In this document: positions 10,884-22,859 of the stretch, piece by piece
How positions within the stretch are numbered: the first letter of the stretch is position 1
How the letters are laid out: every line of letters begins with the position of its first letter
Source of the DNA: Patescibacteria group bacterium
Lineage (GTDB): Bacteria > Patescibacteriota > JABMPQ01 > JAQVVF01
NCBI GenBank assembly: GCA_028699085.1
Contig: JAQVVF010000001.1
Span: 167,883-210,904 of the forward strand
DNA length: 43,022 bases
Reading direction: 5' to 3'
Position numbers and translations under genes: made by a program
The notes under the pieces: model-generated
The model's database searches: none
The model's input: the letters and a program-made list of their open reading frames with translations, nothing else
What the model was told of the DNA's origin: nothing

Positions 10884-11849
10884 AGAATTAAGAAAATAGT
10901 CCATCAGAAAAGGCTTTGGAGTAACAAGGCCTTTTATTTTTTTTATCGTAACTTTTCTGTTTGACTGTATTTCTTTTCTTTTAATCAACAATCTAGAAAA
11001 ATTCTTTACAAGATTAATATCAGCTTTCAAAAAAACCATCGCCTTTCTACGCTTCAATGCAATTAAAAATAAACCAATTTGCAATAGAATGATCCAAAAA
11101 CTATACCAAATCAAAAGGGAAATGGGAAAGTTTTTCAGAATAACGTATAAAATATTCCTTTGATTATAAAAAACATGAAAATTGCTCAAGTGCCCAGAAG
11201 AAGCGCCTCCTTTATGATAAACAATCGCATTATCAGCCAAAACGCAATTATAACCTAAAAGTCTAGCTCTAAAGCCTAAATCAACATCTTCGTTATACAT
11301 AAAAAAATCAGGATCAAAATAATTATTATTTAAAGATACTGATCTCAGCAACTTCGCACTATACAAAGTTGCTCCACCGCAAGGGCAGAATAGATATTTG
11401 CAATTTTCTTCTAAAATATTAAATGCCAATCCGGACCAAGTCATCTGTATTCCTAAATTATCAATTTTATTTTTGTCAAAATAATTCAACATTCTTGTAG
11501 CTACCATATCAGCTTTATTATCTACAGCAGAATCAACCATTCTATTTAAGAAATTTTGTCTTACAACAGTATCATTATTTAAACATAAAATATAATCAGC
11601 ATTTTGTCTTAAGGCGTATCTTATGCCAATATTATTTCCTTCCGCAAAACCAAGATTTTTTTTGTTACTTATTATATGAATATAATTTCCAAATTTTTGC
11701 TTTAAAATTTTGTCTTCATTGTTTTTTGAACCATTGTCCACTAAAACAATTTTATAATTATTATAATTAATATTTTTTAGAGATTCTAAACATTTCTCAG
11801 TATCTTTAAGGCCATTCCAATTTAAAATAATTATATAAACTAGGGGCAT
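10872..11849 (-). CDS. Glycosyltransferase family 2 (rhamnosyltransferase-like)
   Basis: VYIIILNWNGLKDTEKCLESL, CLNNDTVV, FMYNEDVDLGFRA. Confidence 0.88.
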   Translation of the reverse strand: MPLVYIIILNWNGLKDTEKCLESLKNINYNNYKIVLVDNGSKNNEDKILKQKFGNYIHIISNKKNLGFAEGNNIGIRYALRQNADYILCLNNDTVVRQNFLNRMVDSAVDNKADMVATRMLNYFDKNKIDNLGIQMTWSGLAFNILEENCKYLFCPCGGATLYSAKLLRSVSLNNNYFDPDFFMYNEDVDLGFRARLLGYNCVLADNAIVYHKGGASSGHLSNFHVFYNQRNILYVILKNFPISLLIWYSFWIILLQIGLFLIALKRRKAMVFLKADINLVKNFSRLLIKRKEIQSNRKVTIKKIKGLVTPKPFLMDYFLNSLKR

Positions 11850-12817
11850 TAATTTAAGATTGAGTTAATATAATCACTTGAAACTTTTCTACTTTTCAGT
11901 ACTTGTTTTCTTTTAGAAAAATAATTAGAAAACTCCTTTACTGCAAAAAACTGGCTCTTTAAAATCGCAGAAGGGGATTGTCTAAAATAGTAAAAAATCA
12001 AAGCGAATTGACGTGCTAATAAAAATGGCAAGTATTTAAATATCACTTTAGCCGGATAATTTTTTACCAAAACATTCAAATTATTTTTGTTTGTCAAAAA
12101 TAATTTTTGAGCAGAATTATTTCCTAATGATTTTGATTGTCTATGATAAATAATAGCTTGTGGACAGTAAATGCATTTCCAGCCTTTCCATTGAGCTCTA
12201 AAAGCGATGTCAATATCTTCATGATAAGCAAAAAGTTCTTTGTCAAAAAAATCATTGTTAACTGCAATTTCTTTTAACATACTTGCGGAAAACAAAGCAC
12301 AGCATCCAGATGGACCAAAGACAAATTCAGTATTATCATATAATTTCGTATCAATCTCTCCATAACCATTTCCTACGAATAAGCCAGTCTTATGCACCGA
12401 ACTCCAGGTAGCGTTAATTGTCTTTTTATCTGGAAAATTCAATATTTTACATGCAACCATGCCAATATCTTGACTCTCTTTTAAAGCTTCGACCATAATG
12501 CTCAAAAAATCAGGCTGAACCAAAGTATCATTATTCAGACATAAAATATCATCAGCATTATTTTTCAATGCAAATCTAATTCCGATGTTATTACCTTCAG
12601 CAAAGCCATAATTTTTATCAGTTTTGATCAGATATATATAATCTCCAAACTTACTTTTGAGTTTATCGCCTTCGTTTACATCAGAATGATTATCAATAAG
12701 TATAACTCTATAGTTATTATAATCTATAGATTTCAAAGAATTCAAACATTCAGTAGTATCGTTTAATCCATTCCAGTTCAGAATAACAATATAAATTTTA
12801 GGATTTAATTGTTTCAT
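11849..12817 (-). CDS. Glycosyltransferase family 2 (rhamnosyltransferase-like), paralogue of neighbour
   Basis: IYIVILNWNGLNDTTECLNSL, CLNNDTLVQPDF, FAYHEDIDIAFRA. Confidence 0.88.
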   Translation of the reverse strand: MKQLNPKIYIVILNWNGLNDTTECLNSLKSIDYNNYRVILIDNHSDVNEGDKLKSKFGDYIYLIKTDKNYGFAEGNNIGIRFALKNNADDILCLNNDTLVQPDFLSIMVEALKESQDIGMVACKILNFPDKKTINATWSSVHKTGLFVGNGYGEIDTKLYDNTEFVFGPSGCCALFSASMLKEIAVNNDFFDKELFAYHEDIDIAFRAQWKGWKCIYCPQAIIYHRQSKSLGNNSAQKLFLTNKNNLNVLVKNYPAKVIFKYLPFLLARQFALIFYYFRQSPSAILKSQFFAVKEFSNYFSKRKQVLKSRKVSSDYINSILN

Positions 12818-13877
12818 ATAAAAGTTTATTCAATTTAACAACAGAATTTTCCCATCCAAATTTTCTAGAAGCTATATAGCTTTTTTCAGCCATTTTATTA
12901 GTGAATAGATCATTTTCTGCAAGCATGATTATTGCATTAGCCAAAGCTTTAATATCATTCGGTTTTACAATTTTTGCTGAATAATTATCAATAAAGTAAT
13001 CTTTAATTGCGCCAACATCTGTTGTAACAATAGCACATTTACATGATGCTGCTTCTAAAGGCGGCATTCCAAAACCCTCAAATCTACTTGGATAAACAAA
13101 AATTCCAGATTCATTATACAGAGATCTTAATGCTTCAGTAGAAATAGGTCTTTTTATAAATTCAATATTTGATCCAGTAAAATCAGGTTTTCTGACACCA
13201 TAAAATATTTTAATTTTTAATTTATTTATTTTTTTCAAAACAATTTTTAAAGCTTTAATCCCATCATCTCCGCCCTTTCTTATGCTTGGGTCATAATAAA
13301 GCAAAATATTACCCCAGTCTTTTTTAATATTATCATAGAAGAAATCATCAACATCAACTCCGCAAGGAATGACACTTTTTATTTCTTTACCAAATTCTCT
13401 CTTGATAACATTTATTGTTCTATTACTAATAGTAAACATCTGCAAACCAAGATTGTATGAACCATTAATTTTATCGATATTTCCTCCTTCTTTTTCATAA
13501 TGAAACACACAATATAGCTTTTTACCTTTTTTGCTGTTTAATTTTTTAATTGAATATGCAGTAGGCCATGCAGTCGCAATTGTTATATCAGCATCAGGTA
13601 TAAAAATATTACTAATCAAAGGAACGCCTTTAAGAGTAAAAGACATTTTTTTATCATACCAGTTGGGATTAACAACGAATATATTTTCTTTTATTAGTCT
13701 GTAAGACCAATTAATCCATTCAGAAAAAACAAAATTATTATTACCAAAATAATATGGAATAATCGGATAAATTACATTTACCGTGTGGCCAAGACTAATC
13801 AAGCCGTTAGCCCACTCAAAAACAGCTTTTATGCCTCCACTTAAAGAGATGAACGGTATTATAAAATTAATTTTCAT
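12798..13877 (-). CDS. Glycosyltransferase family 4
   Basis: SLSGGIKAVFEWANGL, FVYPSRFEGFGMPPLEAASC. Confidence 0.86.
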   Translation of the reverse strand: MKINFIIPFISLSGGIKAVFEWANGLISLGHTVNVIYPIIPYYFGNNNFVFSEWINWSYRLIKENIFVVNPNWYDKKMSFTLKGVPLISNIFIPDADITIATAWPTAYSIKKLNSKKGKKLYCVFHYEKEGGNIDKINGSYNLGLQMFTISNRTINVIKREFGKEIKSVIPCGVDVDDFFYDNIKKDWGNILLYYDPSIRKGGDDGIKALKIVLKKINKLKIKIFYGVRKPDFTGSNIEFIKRPISTEALRSLYNESGIFVYPSRFEGFGMPPLEAASCKCAIVTTDVGAIKDYFIDNYSAKIVKPNDIKALANAIIMLAENDLFTNKMAEKSYIASRKFGWENSVVKLNKLLYETIKS

Positions 13878-15009
13878 GAAATAAAGAATTGATAATATTT
13901 CTATACTTTACGCCTGCAATTTCCCAAGTAAAATGTTTAGATCTATTTAAACCTTTCAGTTTCAAATCTTTCTTAAGGCAATTGTCAGTTGACAATAATA
14001 GTATTTTTTCAGCAATTTCCTGAACAGAAGTAGGATCATTAACTAGCAATCCGGCAGAACCAACAACTTCTGGTAGAGAAGAAATATTTGAAGTAATTGT
14101 CGGTGTTCCAACTGCCATAGATTCAAGCAAAGGAAGACCAAAGCCTTCATATAATGAGGGCAAAACAAACATTTCAGCGCCAGCAATCAATGGTGCAATA
14201 TCATCATCTGGCACAAAGCCTAAAAAAATGACATTATCTTCTAAACTATTTTCTTTAACATACAAAAATATGTCTTCATATAGCCAACCTTTCTTCCCGC
14301 AAATGGCTAAATCATAATCGATCTTGCCAGATTTTTTTAAAATATTGTAAGCTTCAATCAGTCTCCTTATATTTTTTCTCTTTTGCAATGTACCAACAAA
14401 AATAATATATTTATTTTTAATGTTGTATTTAATCTTAACTGAGTTCATTACGGATTTATTCTGTAAGCAGAAAGTTTTATTATCAAATCCAAGATATACT
14501 ACCTTAATTTTATCATCTGAAATATGATATATATCTTTAATATCTTTTTTCGTAGCTATTGAATCAGCAAAAATACTGATTGCTCTATTCAAAGACAGTT
14601 TTGCAAAAAAATTGTATATAATTTGATCACGTCTTGTAAAACATTTTTTTGTTTTGACGAAAGATAGATCATGTATTACAATCATAAATTTTGATTTACA
14701 AAAAAGTGGCCCCATTTGGTTAGTAGAAATAAATAGATCTAATTTATCCTTCATGATATAGAAAGGTAGTGAAATTGAATTCCAAAATATAAACATCAAA
14801 ATCGCCTGTAATAATGGAGGTTTAAACTTACAAATTTTTAATTTAAAGTTTGATGGTAAAATAATTTTTTTATGTACATCAAAATAAGAATACAAAATAT
14901 AGGTATTCTTATTGTCTTTTCCTAACTCTTTGATAAAATTAGATATAAATGTCTCTGTACCGGTTTTTTGATTTTCATGAATGCCGGTTACATCAATTCC
15001 TATTTTCAT
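13867..15009 (-). CDS. Glycosyltransferase family 4 (mannosyltransferase-like)
   Basis: MFVLPSLYEGFGLPLLESMAVGTPTI. Track start 15033 is TTG; ATG at 15009 (MKIGIDVTGIHENQKTGTETF) fits better. Confidence 0.9.
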   Translation of the reverse strand: MKIGIDVTGIHENQKTGTETFISNFIKELGKDNKNTYILYSYFDVHKKIILPSNFKLKICKFKPPLLQAILMFIFWNSISLPFYIMKDKLDLFISTNQMGPLFCKSKFMIVIHDLSFVKTKKCFTRRDQIIYNFFAKLSLNRAISIFADSIATKKDIKDIYHISDDKIKVVYLGFDNKTFCLQNKSVMNSVKIKYNIKNKYIIFVGTLQKRKNIRRLIEAYNILKKSGKIDYDLAICGKKGWLYEDIFLYVKENSLEDNVIFLGFVPDDDIAPLIAGAEMFVLPSLYEGFGLPLLESMAVGTPTITSNISSLPEVVGSAGLLVNDPTSVQEIAEKILLLSTDNCLKKDLKLKGLNRSKHFTWEIAGVKYRNIINSLFHEN

Positions 15010-15020
15010 AATAATTTTAT

Positions 15021-16169
15021 ATGAAAGTTGCAATAATACGTGGCTCTACAATCAACAAGTGGGAAATGCAGAATTATGAACCACTAAATAAAAATTTTGA
15101 AGTTGAAGGCATATACGCTAAACCAAGTTTTTTTGATACCTCAGATATTAAATTTCCACTTAAAAATTTTTTTTCTCCAGCAAAATACATTGCTCGTATA
15201 CCGAATGGACACTATTTAGGTAGTTTTTTATGGGGAAATTTTGATCGACCTTTTTTCCTAAAAAAATATCTCGCAAAATTTGATATTATTAATACAATTG
15301 AAACTTTTTATCCTTATACTATTCAAGCGCTAGATTCAAAAAAGAAAAATCCTAAGCAAAAAGTTATTGTTACGGTATGGGAAAATATACCATTTAATAA
15401 CGAAATTTTCAATAAACAAAAATTAAACAAAGAAAGAGTTATAAGAGAAGCCGACCATTTCATTGCAGGATCAGTTCGTGCAAAAGAAGCATTAATATTA
15501 GAAGGCGCAAATCCTAGCAAGATTTCCGTTCTATATATGGGAATAGATCTTCAAAAATTTCAGCCTCAACCAAAAGATATCGGACTGCTAAATAGATTAG
15601 GATTCAAAAAAAATGATTTTATAATACTTAGTATTGGCAGATTGGTCTGGGAAAAGGGAATTCAGGATGTTGTAAAAGCTGTGAGAAATATTATCTATAA
15701 AGAATCAAGAGTTAAATTATTAATAGTGGGGGATGGTCCAATATCGAAACAGATTACCTCGCTGTCGCAAAAAATGAAAATCGAAAAAAATGTCAAAATC
15801 ATCAAAAACTTTCCTTATCAAGATATCCCAAAGGTCCACAATCTTGCTGACATTTTCGTCTTGCCAAGCATTCCAGTAGAACATTGGCAGGAACAATTCG
15901 GTATGGTCTTTATTGAAAGCATGGCTTGTGCCAAGCCAGTCATTTCAACGCTTTCAGGCTCAATCCCTGAAGTTATCGGAGATGCAGGAATATTAGTACC
16001 ACCAGCAGATAGTTATGAATTATCAAAAAAAATCGAATTATTATTTAAGAATAAGAATTTAAGGATTGAGTTAGGTGCTAAAGCAAGAAAAAGAGCATTA
16101 GATTTATTTAATTGTCAAAAAGTTGGAGAAAAAATAAGTCAAATATTTCAAAAAATTAGTAAAAGCTAG
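15021..16169 (+). CDS. Glycosyltransferase family 4
   Basis: FGMVFIESMACAKPVISTLSGSIPEVIGDAGILVP. Confidence 0.88.
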   Translation: MKVAIIRGSTINKWEMQNYEPLNKNFEVEGIYAKPSFFDTSDIKFPLKNFFSPAKYIARIPNGHYLGSFLWGNFDRPFFLKKYLAKFDIINTIETFYPYTIQALDSKKKNPKQKVIVTVWENIPFNNEIFNKQKLNKERVIREADHFIAGSVRAKEALILEGANPSKISVLYMGIDLQKFQPQPKDIGLLNRLGFKKNDFIILSIGRLVWEKGIQDVVKAVRNIIYKESRVKLLIVGDGPISKQITSLSQKMKIEKNVKIIKNFPYQDIPKVHNLADIFVLPSIPVEHWQEQFGMVFIESMACAKPVISTLSGSIPEVIGDAGILVPPADSYELSKKIELLFKNKNLRIELGAKARKRALDLFNCQKVGEKISQIFQKISKS

Positions 16170-17041
16170 GATTTTTTAAAACTATTTTCTTTGCTAGATG
16201 GGTTGATAGTCGGTCTAAATCTAATGCCTGATTTACCCAAAAGTCCATCTAAAAATCCCTGCATATAAACCTTAGATTGCTTTCTATTTAATGTCGCAAC
16301 AACAAGGAATACTTTTAGTAAATTAAAAATTTCAGCATACTTGTTTATATCTTTATAACTATTTCTTAATATAGAATTTCTGACAAAATAATAAACTTTC
16401 CAATCAGCCATTTTAGGAAAACGAATCTTTTTGCCTAAAAAAGAACCTTCGTAAAATTCAAATGTAGATGCAGTCGGATGATTAATAACGGAATTACAAA
16501 CTCGTAAAATCTTAAAACCTTTTTTCAAAAAACGATCAGAGTATTCAGAATCATCATGATAAATAAAAAAATCATTTCTTGGCAACCCAACATCTGATAT
16601 CGCATATTTGCTAATAAAAAAACCTACAAAGGTCAAAGAAGGAACCTCAAGTATTCTATCCTTAAATTTACAGTCATCTGTAAAATTTGAGCAAAAAATG
16701 CTTTTTTTGTAGCTACATTTTTTCACAGCTAAAACATGATTTTTGCAAGCATTTAGGTCGGCAATTGCATCATCATCCATTCCCCAGATCCAATCAAAAC
16801 CTGCTTTATAAGCGATTTTTAAACCCTCATAAAAACCACCCGCACCTCCAGTATTTTCAGCAAGCTTTTTATATATAATTCCTTTAAAATTATTCTTTAT
16901 CATTTCATCTGTTCCATCATTGCTTGCGTTATCAATTACAATAATACTATCTAGTTTTCTTGTTTGATTTTGCAAAGCAGTAAGACATTCAGCTAGCAAT
17001 TTTTTACGATTAAACGTAACAACAACAGCACAAATCTTCAT
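16166..17041 (-). CDS. Glycosyltransferase family 2 (GlfT/rhamnosyltransferase-like)
   Basis: ICAVVVTFNRKKLLAECLTALQNQT, IDNASNDGT, WIWGMDDDA. Confidence 0.85.
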   Translation of the reverse strand: MKICAVVVTFNRKKLLAECLTALQNQTRKLDSIIVIDNASNDGTDEMIKNNFKGIIYKKLAENTGGAGGFYEGLKIAYKAGFDWIWGMDDDAIADLNACKNHVLAVKKCSYKKSIFCSNFTDDCKFKDRILEVPSLTFVGFFISKYAISDVGLPRNDFFIYHDDSEYSDRFLKKGFKILRVCNSVINHPTASTFEFYEGSFLGKKIRFPKMADWKVYYFVRNSILRNSYKDINKYAEIFNLLKVFLVVATLNRKQSKVYMQGFLDGLLGKSGIRFRPTINPSSKENSFKKS

Positions 17042-17042
17042 A

Positions 17043-18329
17043 TTATAAAATTCTCCTTTTTCTTAAAGAATAAAACATAGTAACGCTAATTAACATCTCA
17101 GTAGCTAATGTAGCGATAGCAACACCAACAGAGCTAAATAAATAAATCAAAATCGTGACTGAAACGACATGAAAAATACTAAAGAAGCCTACAATTTTCG
17201 TAAAAGATTTTTTAAAACCGAAAGCCAAAAGTCCTTGTGTACCTAAAATGTTATTGAGACCAATAGCAAAAACAATAAAGATCAAAATTCTTAAAATTGG
17301 AATACTTTCTGTAAAATTCCTACCAAGCAATAAATTCGAGATAAAAGGAGCAAAAATAGAGATTACAACAGAAACAAAAAAAGTAAATACTCCAACTAGA
17401 TACAATATTTTCTTAAGACTGCTAGCAGCTGCTTTTTTATTGGAAACATACAATTTAGAAAAATGAGGATATATCGCTTGAGATACAGGATTTAAAATTC
17501 CTTGCGCAGCTCTAACAATTTTTTCAGCTGCAGAATAATAGCCGACAACAACATCATTCGTCATTAAGCCTAAAATAAAAGTATTACTAACTGTATATAA
17601 ACTTATTGCAATTGTTGATAAAAATATATGCCAGCCATCAATTAAATGAAACTTAATATTAGAAAAATTAGGCAAAACAATCTTTATTTTAAATTTTATA
17701 AAAACTATAAACATACTGATAATTCCTGCAACAATAACGCCTATTGAAACTAGTATAGGAACAAAATAAAAATCGGAAGAATTTCGAATAAAAATAAAAA
17801 TTCCAACTAAAAATATCAGCTTTGAAATAATACTTAAAATCGTAATATATTTCATCTTTTCCAAACCTTGAAAAAGCCAAATAGGGAACAAGACGCCTCC
17901 TAATATCGTACCAAAGGTATAAATATATATTAACCAATCATTATGGAACTTTGGAAATAAAAATATAATCAAAATAAGCATCAAAAAACTGATCAGCATT
18001 AAAACAAATTTTATAAACATTACTGATGAAAATATTTCAGAAATTTTTCTTTTATTCTGGCTATTTATAGAGATTTCACGAGTCGCTGATAAATTAAAAC
18101 CATAATCTGTTAAAATTTGAAAATATCCTACGAAAGCTTGGGCAAAAGCAACAAAACCAAAATTAGCTGGACCTAAAACTCTAACCAGATATGGAAATGT
18201 TATAAGTGGAAAAACATATTCCGTGACCTGCAAAAATGACAATGAAAAAAAATTGCCTAATAACTTTTTCCTAGTAGGCGATTTATAAAAAATCTTAACA
18301 AAATTCCAATTTAAATAGTCAAAAATCAT
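17043..18329 (-). CDS. Wzx-type polysaccharide flippase (MOP superfamily)
   Basis: Polytopic; FPYLVRVLGPANFGFVAFAQAFVGYFQILTDYGFNLSATREIS. Track start 18332 is TTG followed by ATG at 18329. Confidence 0.88.
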   Translation of the reverse strand: MIFDYLNWNFVKIFYKSPTRKKLLGNFFSLSFLQVTEYVFPLITFPYLVRVLGPANFGFVAFAQAFVGYFQILTDYGFNLSATREISINSQNKRKISEIFSSVMFIKFVLMLISFLMLILIIFLFPKFHNDWLIYIYTFGTILGGVLFPIWLFQGLEKMKYITILSIISKLIFLVGIFIFIRNSSDFYFVPILVSIGVIVAGIISMFIVFIKFKIKIVLPNFSNIKFHLIDGWHIFLSTIAISLYTVSNTFILGLMTNDVVVGYYSAAEKIVRAAQGILNPVSQAIYPHFSKLYVSNKKAAASSLKKILYLVGVFTFFVSVVISIFAPFISNLLLGRNFTESIPILRILIFIVFAIGLNNILGTQGLLAFGFKKSFTKIVGFFSIFHVVSVTILIYLFSSVGVAIATLATEMLISVTMFYSLRKRRIL

Positions 18330-18338
18330 CAATTTTAT

Positions 18339-18947
18339 TTAAACTTTTTGACGAAATTTATTAATTTCAATTTTAATATCAGGTAACGAAAGTTTATCTT
18401 TTCCTTTTCCAAGATCATTTGCATATGAATAAACCGATATGCTATTTAGTTCTTTACTCGTAATATGTCTCTCTTTTTGAGCTATACATTCAATATTATT
18501 ACCGATTGTCTTTATATTACTTATTTTAAGTCCAAAAATCATTAAAAAACTTTCCAAATTCTTCTTTGTATATCCCCATTTGTGATTTCCAAAATGTCCT
18601 AAATATACTTTTGAATTAAACATATTCTCTGCAAATATCATATCAAGCACATTATCAAAATCAGTTTTTAAAAACATCAAGAGTATCTTTCTAAAATCTG
18701 GCACAATAAATTTAATAATTCCATCGATCTTCAAAACTCTTACCCAATCCTCCACAACAAGAAAACGAGAATATTTATCAAAATGTTCTAATAAATCTTT
18801 CGCTAAAATTTCATCAACAGAACAATCTTTATATGGCAATTTATCAAAAAAATCATGCACTAAATCAGGATTGCAATCAGCGACAGCATCAATATTTATC
18901 CAATTCTTCAATTTTGTTGTTCCACATCCCAAATTCAGTTTTCGCAT
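18339..18947 (-). CDS. Class I SAM-dependent methyltransferase
   Basis: LNLGCGTTKLKNWINIDA, DLLEHF. Confidence 0.8.
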   Translation of the reverse strand: MRKLNLGCGTTKLKNWINIDAVADCNPDLVHDFFDKLPYKDCSVDEILAKDLLEHFDKYSRFLVVEDWVRVLKIDGIIKFIVPDFRKILLMFLKTDFDNVLDMIFAENMFNSKVYLGHFGNHKWGYTKKNLESFLMIFGLKISNIKTIGNNIECIAQKERHITSKELNSISVYSYANDLGKGKDKLSLPDIKIEINKFRQKV

Positions 18948-18948
18948 A

Positions 18949-19866
18949 CTAAATATTTTTAATCCACCAATTCAAACTATCTTTCAAAGTTTTATCAATA
19001 TTATATTTGAATTTATAGCCCAATTTCTTAAATTTTTTATTATCTCCTTTTAAATCCATTACATCAACTGGTCTAAATTTATTCTTGTCAGCAGAAATTT
19101 TAACTTTTTTTCCAGACATCTTAATCATTTTAGAAAGCAAACTTTTAACAGTATAAGATTTTCCAGAACAAACATTATAAATCTCATGACTTTTTCCTTT
19201 TTCTAATAAAATTCGATAAGCAGCTACAACATCTCTAACGTCGCTAAAATCACGCTTAGCTTTTAAATTTCCAACAAAAATTTCCGGTTTAGATTTTTTT
19301 AATTTTATGAAAGCGAGTTGCTTAGCAAATTCCGGAATCACAAAAATTGGTTGCTGACCTGGTCCGGTGTGATTAAAACTTCTTGAAACAATCCAATCTA
19401 ATTCCTTATAATTTAATAATAATTTTTCTTGTTCAACTCTTGATTTTGCATAAGGACTTTCAGGAAATAGGGGATATGTTTCTTTTAAAGGCAATTTTTT
19501 AGGCTTTCCATATACTTCAGCAGAAGTAATTATTAATATTTTTGGATTTAATTTAGCTTTAACAAGTGCATTCAGTAAATTCTTTGTTCCTTCAACATTT
19601 ATTTTTCTGCATAATTCAGGTTTATCCCAACTATCTTTAACAGAACTAAAACCTGCAAGATGAAAAACAAAATCAGGTTTTAACTTATTTATAACCTCAA
19701 AAACATTTTTCTTGTCTAGCAAATCACACTTTTCAACCTTTATCTTGTCAGCATTTAAACCTCCAGTTCGATCAAGACCAAAAACAACGTATTTATGCTT
19801 TTTTAATTCTTTAGCTAAATATGGGCCAACAAATCCTGATATGCCAGTTATTAAAGCTTTTTTCAT
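18949..19866 (-). CDS. NAD-dependent SDR, GDP-4-dehydro-6-deoxy-D-mannose reductase-like
   Basis: ITGISGFVGPYLAKEL, SFNHTGPGQ, KRDFSDVRDVVAAY, YNVCSGKSY; adjacent to gmd. Confidence 0.8.
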   Translation of the reverse strand: MKKALITGISGFVGPYLAKELKKHKYVVFGLDRTGGLNADKIKVEKCDLLDKKNVFEVINKLKPDFVFHLAGFSSVKDSWDKPELCRKINVEGTKNLLNALVKAKLNPKILIITSAEVYGKPKKLPLKETYPLFPESPYAKSRVEQEKLLLNYKELDWIVSRSFNHTGPGQQPIFVIPEFAKQLAFIKLKKSKPEIFVGNLKAKRDFSDVRDVVAAYRILLEKGKSHEIYNVCSGKSYTVKSLLSKMIKMSGKKVKISADKNKFRPVDVMDLKGDNKKFKKLGYKFKYNIDKTLKDSLNWWIKNI

Positions 19867-19868
19867 TT

Positions 19869-22024
<2,156 letters not shown>

Positions 22025-22035
<11 letters not shown>

Positions 22036-22459
22036 TCTTTTTTCTTTTATCTAAAAAAAATCTTACAAACAAAATTGCGAAACCAATCAAGATTATACTT
22101 AGCACTTCTAAGAAAACACTTAAAACATTTATCTTCACGCCAATCTTATTAATAAAAAATATAAATAATGGCACCAAGGCCAAAGACAAGGCGACTGATA
22201 ATATAATTCTCTCAATAAAATCAATTCTACTATCTTCTTTAAGCGTAGTAGCAATTTGTTTTTGATCAACTGCTTTCTCATCCTTGAAAAAAACATAGCT
22301 CCAAATAAAGCCAGGAATAAATAAAATGTATAGCAACCCAAAGACTAATCTAAATGAAGAAACAAAACCTAGCCAGAACGACATTACGAAAGCGATGATT
22401 GACAAAATTACCAGAAACACTATTATGAAGTAGATTAAAGTTTTTATTTTCATAAGCAT
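22025..22459 (-). CDS. DUF1616-like membrane protein
   Basis: RLVFGLLYILFIPGFIWSYVFF...IDFIERIILSVALSLALVPLFIFFINKIGVKI. Confidence 0.65.
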
Positions 22460-22470
22460 TTATTTATCTT

Positions 22471-22499
22471 ATTCTACAACAAAAAAACGTCCTTATCAA
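22471..22499 (-). promoter_or_regulatory. Putative sigma70 promoter TTGATA-N17-TAGAAT for the glf/gmd direction
   Basis: Minus-strand -35 at 22499-22494, -10 at 22476-22471, 17-nt spacer, 11 nt before the ATG. Confidence 0.55.
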
Positions 22500-22542
22500 T
22501 ATAAATACATCTTTAAACATATTTTAAAATACTTTTGGAGAT

Positions 22543-22752
22543 ATGGCAATAAACAAAAAGTTTAAAACAATTTCAATACCGAAAACTGTTTATGATGCAA
22601 CAGAGCAGTATATCAATGATAAAGGTTTTCCATCAGTGTCAAGTTTTGCAGCTTATCTATTGCGTGAGTATGTCAAAGGCGGAGAAAATAATCTTGAAAT
22701 CGACACAAAGCGTGTCAAAAAAAGATTAAAAGAAATGGGTTATCTAAAATAG
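22543..22752 (+). CDS. Small ribbon-helix-helix-like protein with LGYL-type C-terminal tail
   Basis: 69 aa: KFKTISIPKTVYDATEQYINDKGFPSVSSFAAYLLREYVK (RHH-like) then DTKRVKKRLKEMGYLK; ggag upstream of ATG. Confidence 0.7.
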   Translation: MAINKKFKTISIPKTVYDATEQYINDKGFPSVSSFAAYLLREYVKGGENNLEIDTKRVKKRLKEMGYLK

Positions 22753-22771
22753 AATTATTCACATCCTATAT

Positions 22772-22800
22772 TTGCCATTTTTAATAATAAAAGCTAAAAT
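22772..22800 (+). promoter_or_regulatory. Putative sigma70 promoter TTGCCA-N17-TAAAAT upstream of cysD-like gene
   Basis: -35 22772-22777, -10 22795-22800, spacer 17. Confidence 0.5.
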
Positions 22801-22859
22801 ACAAATATCAATCATTATATATCACGATATTTTTCATTTTTAATTTTTAATTTAAGCAT

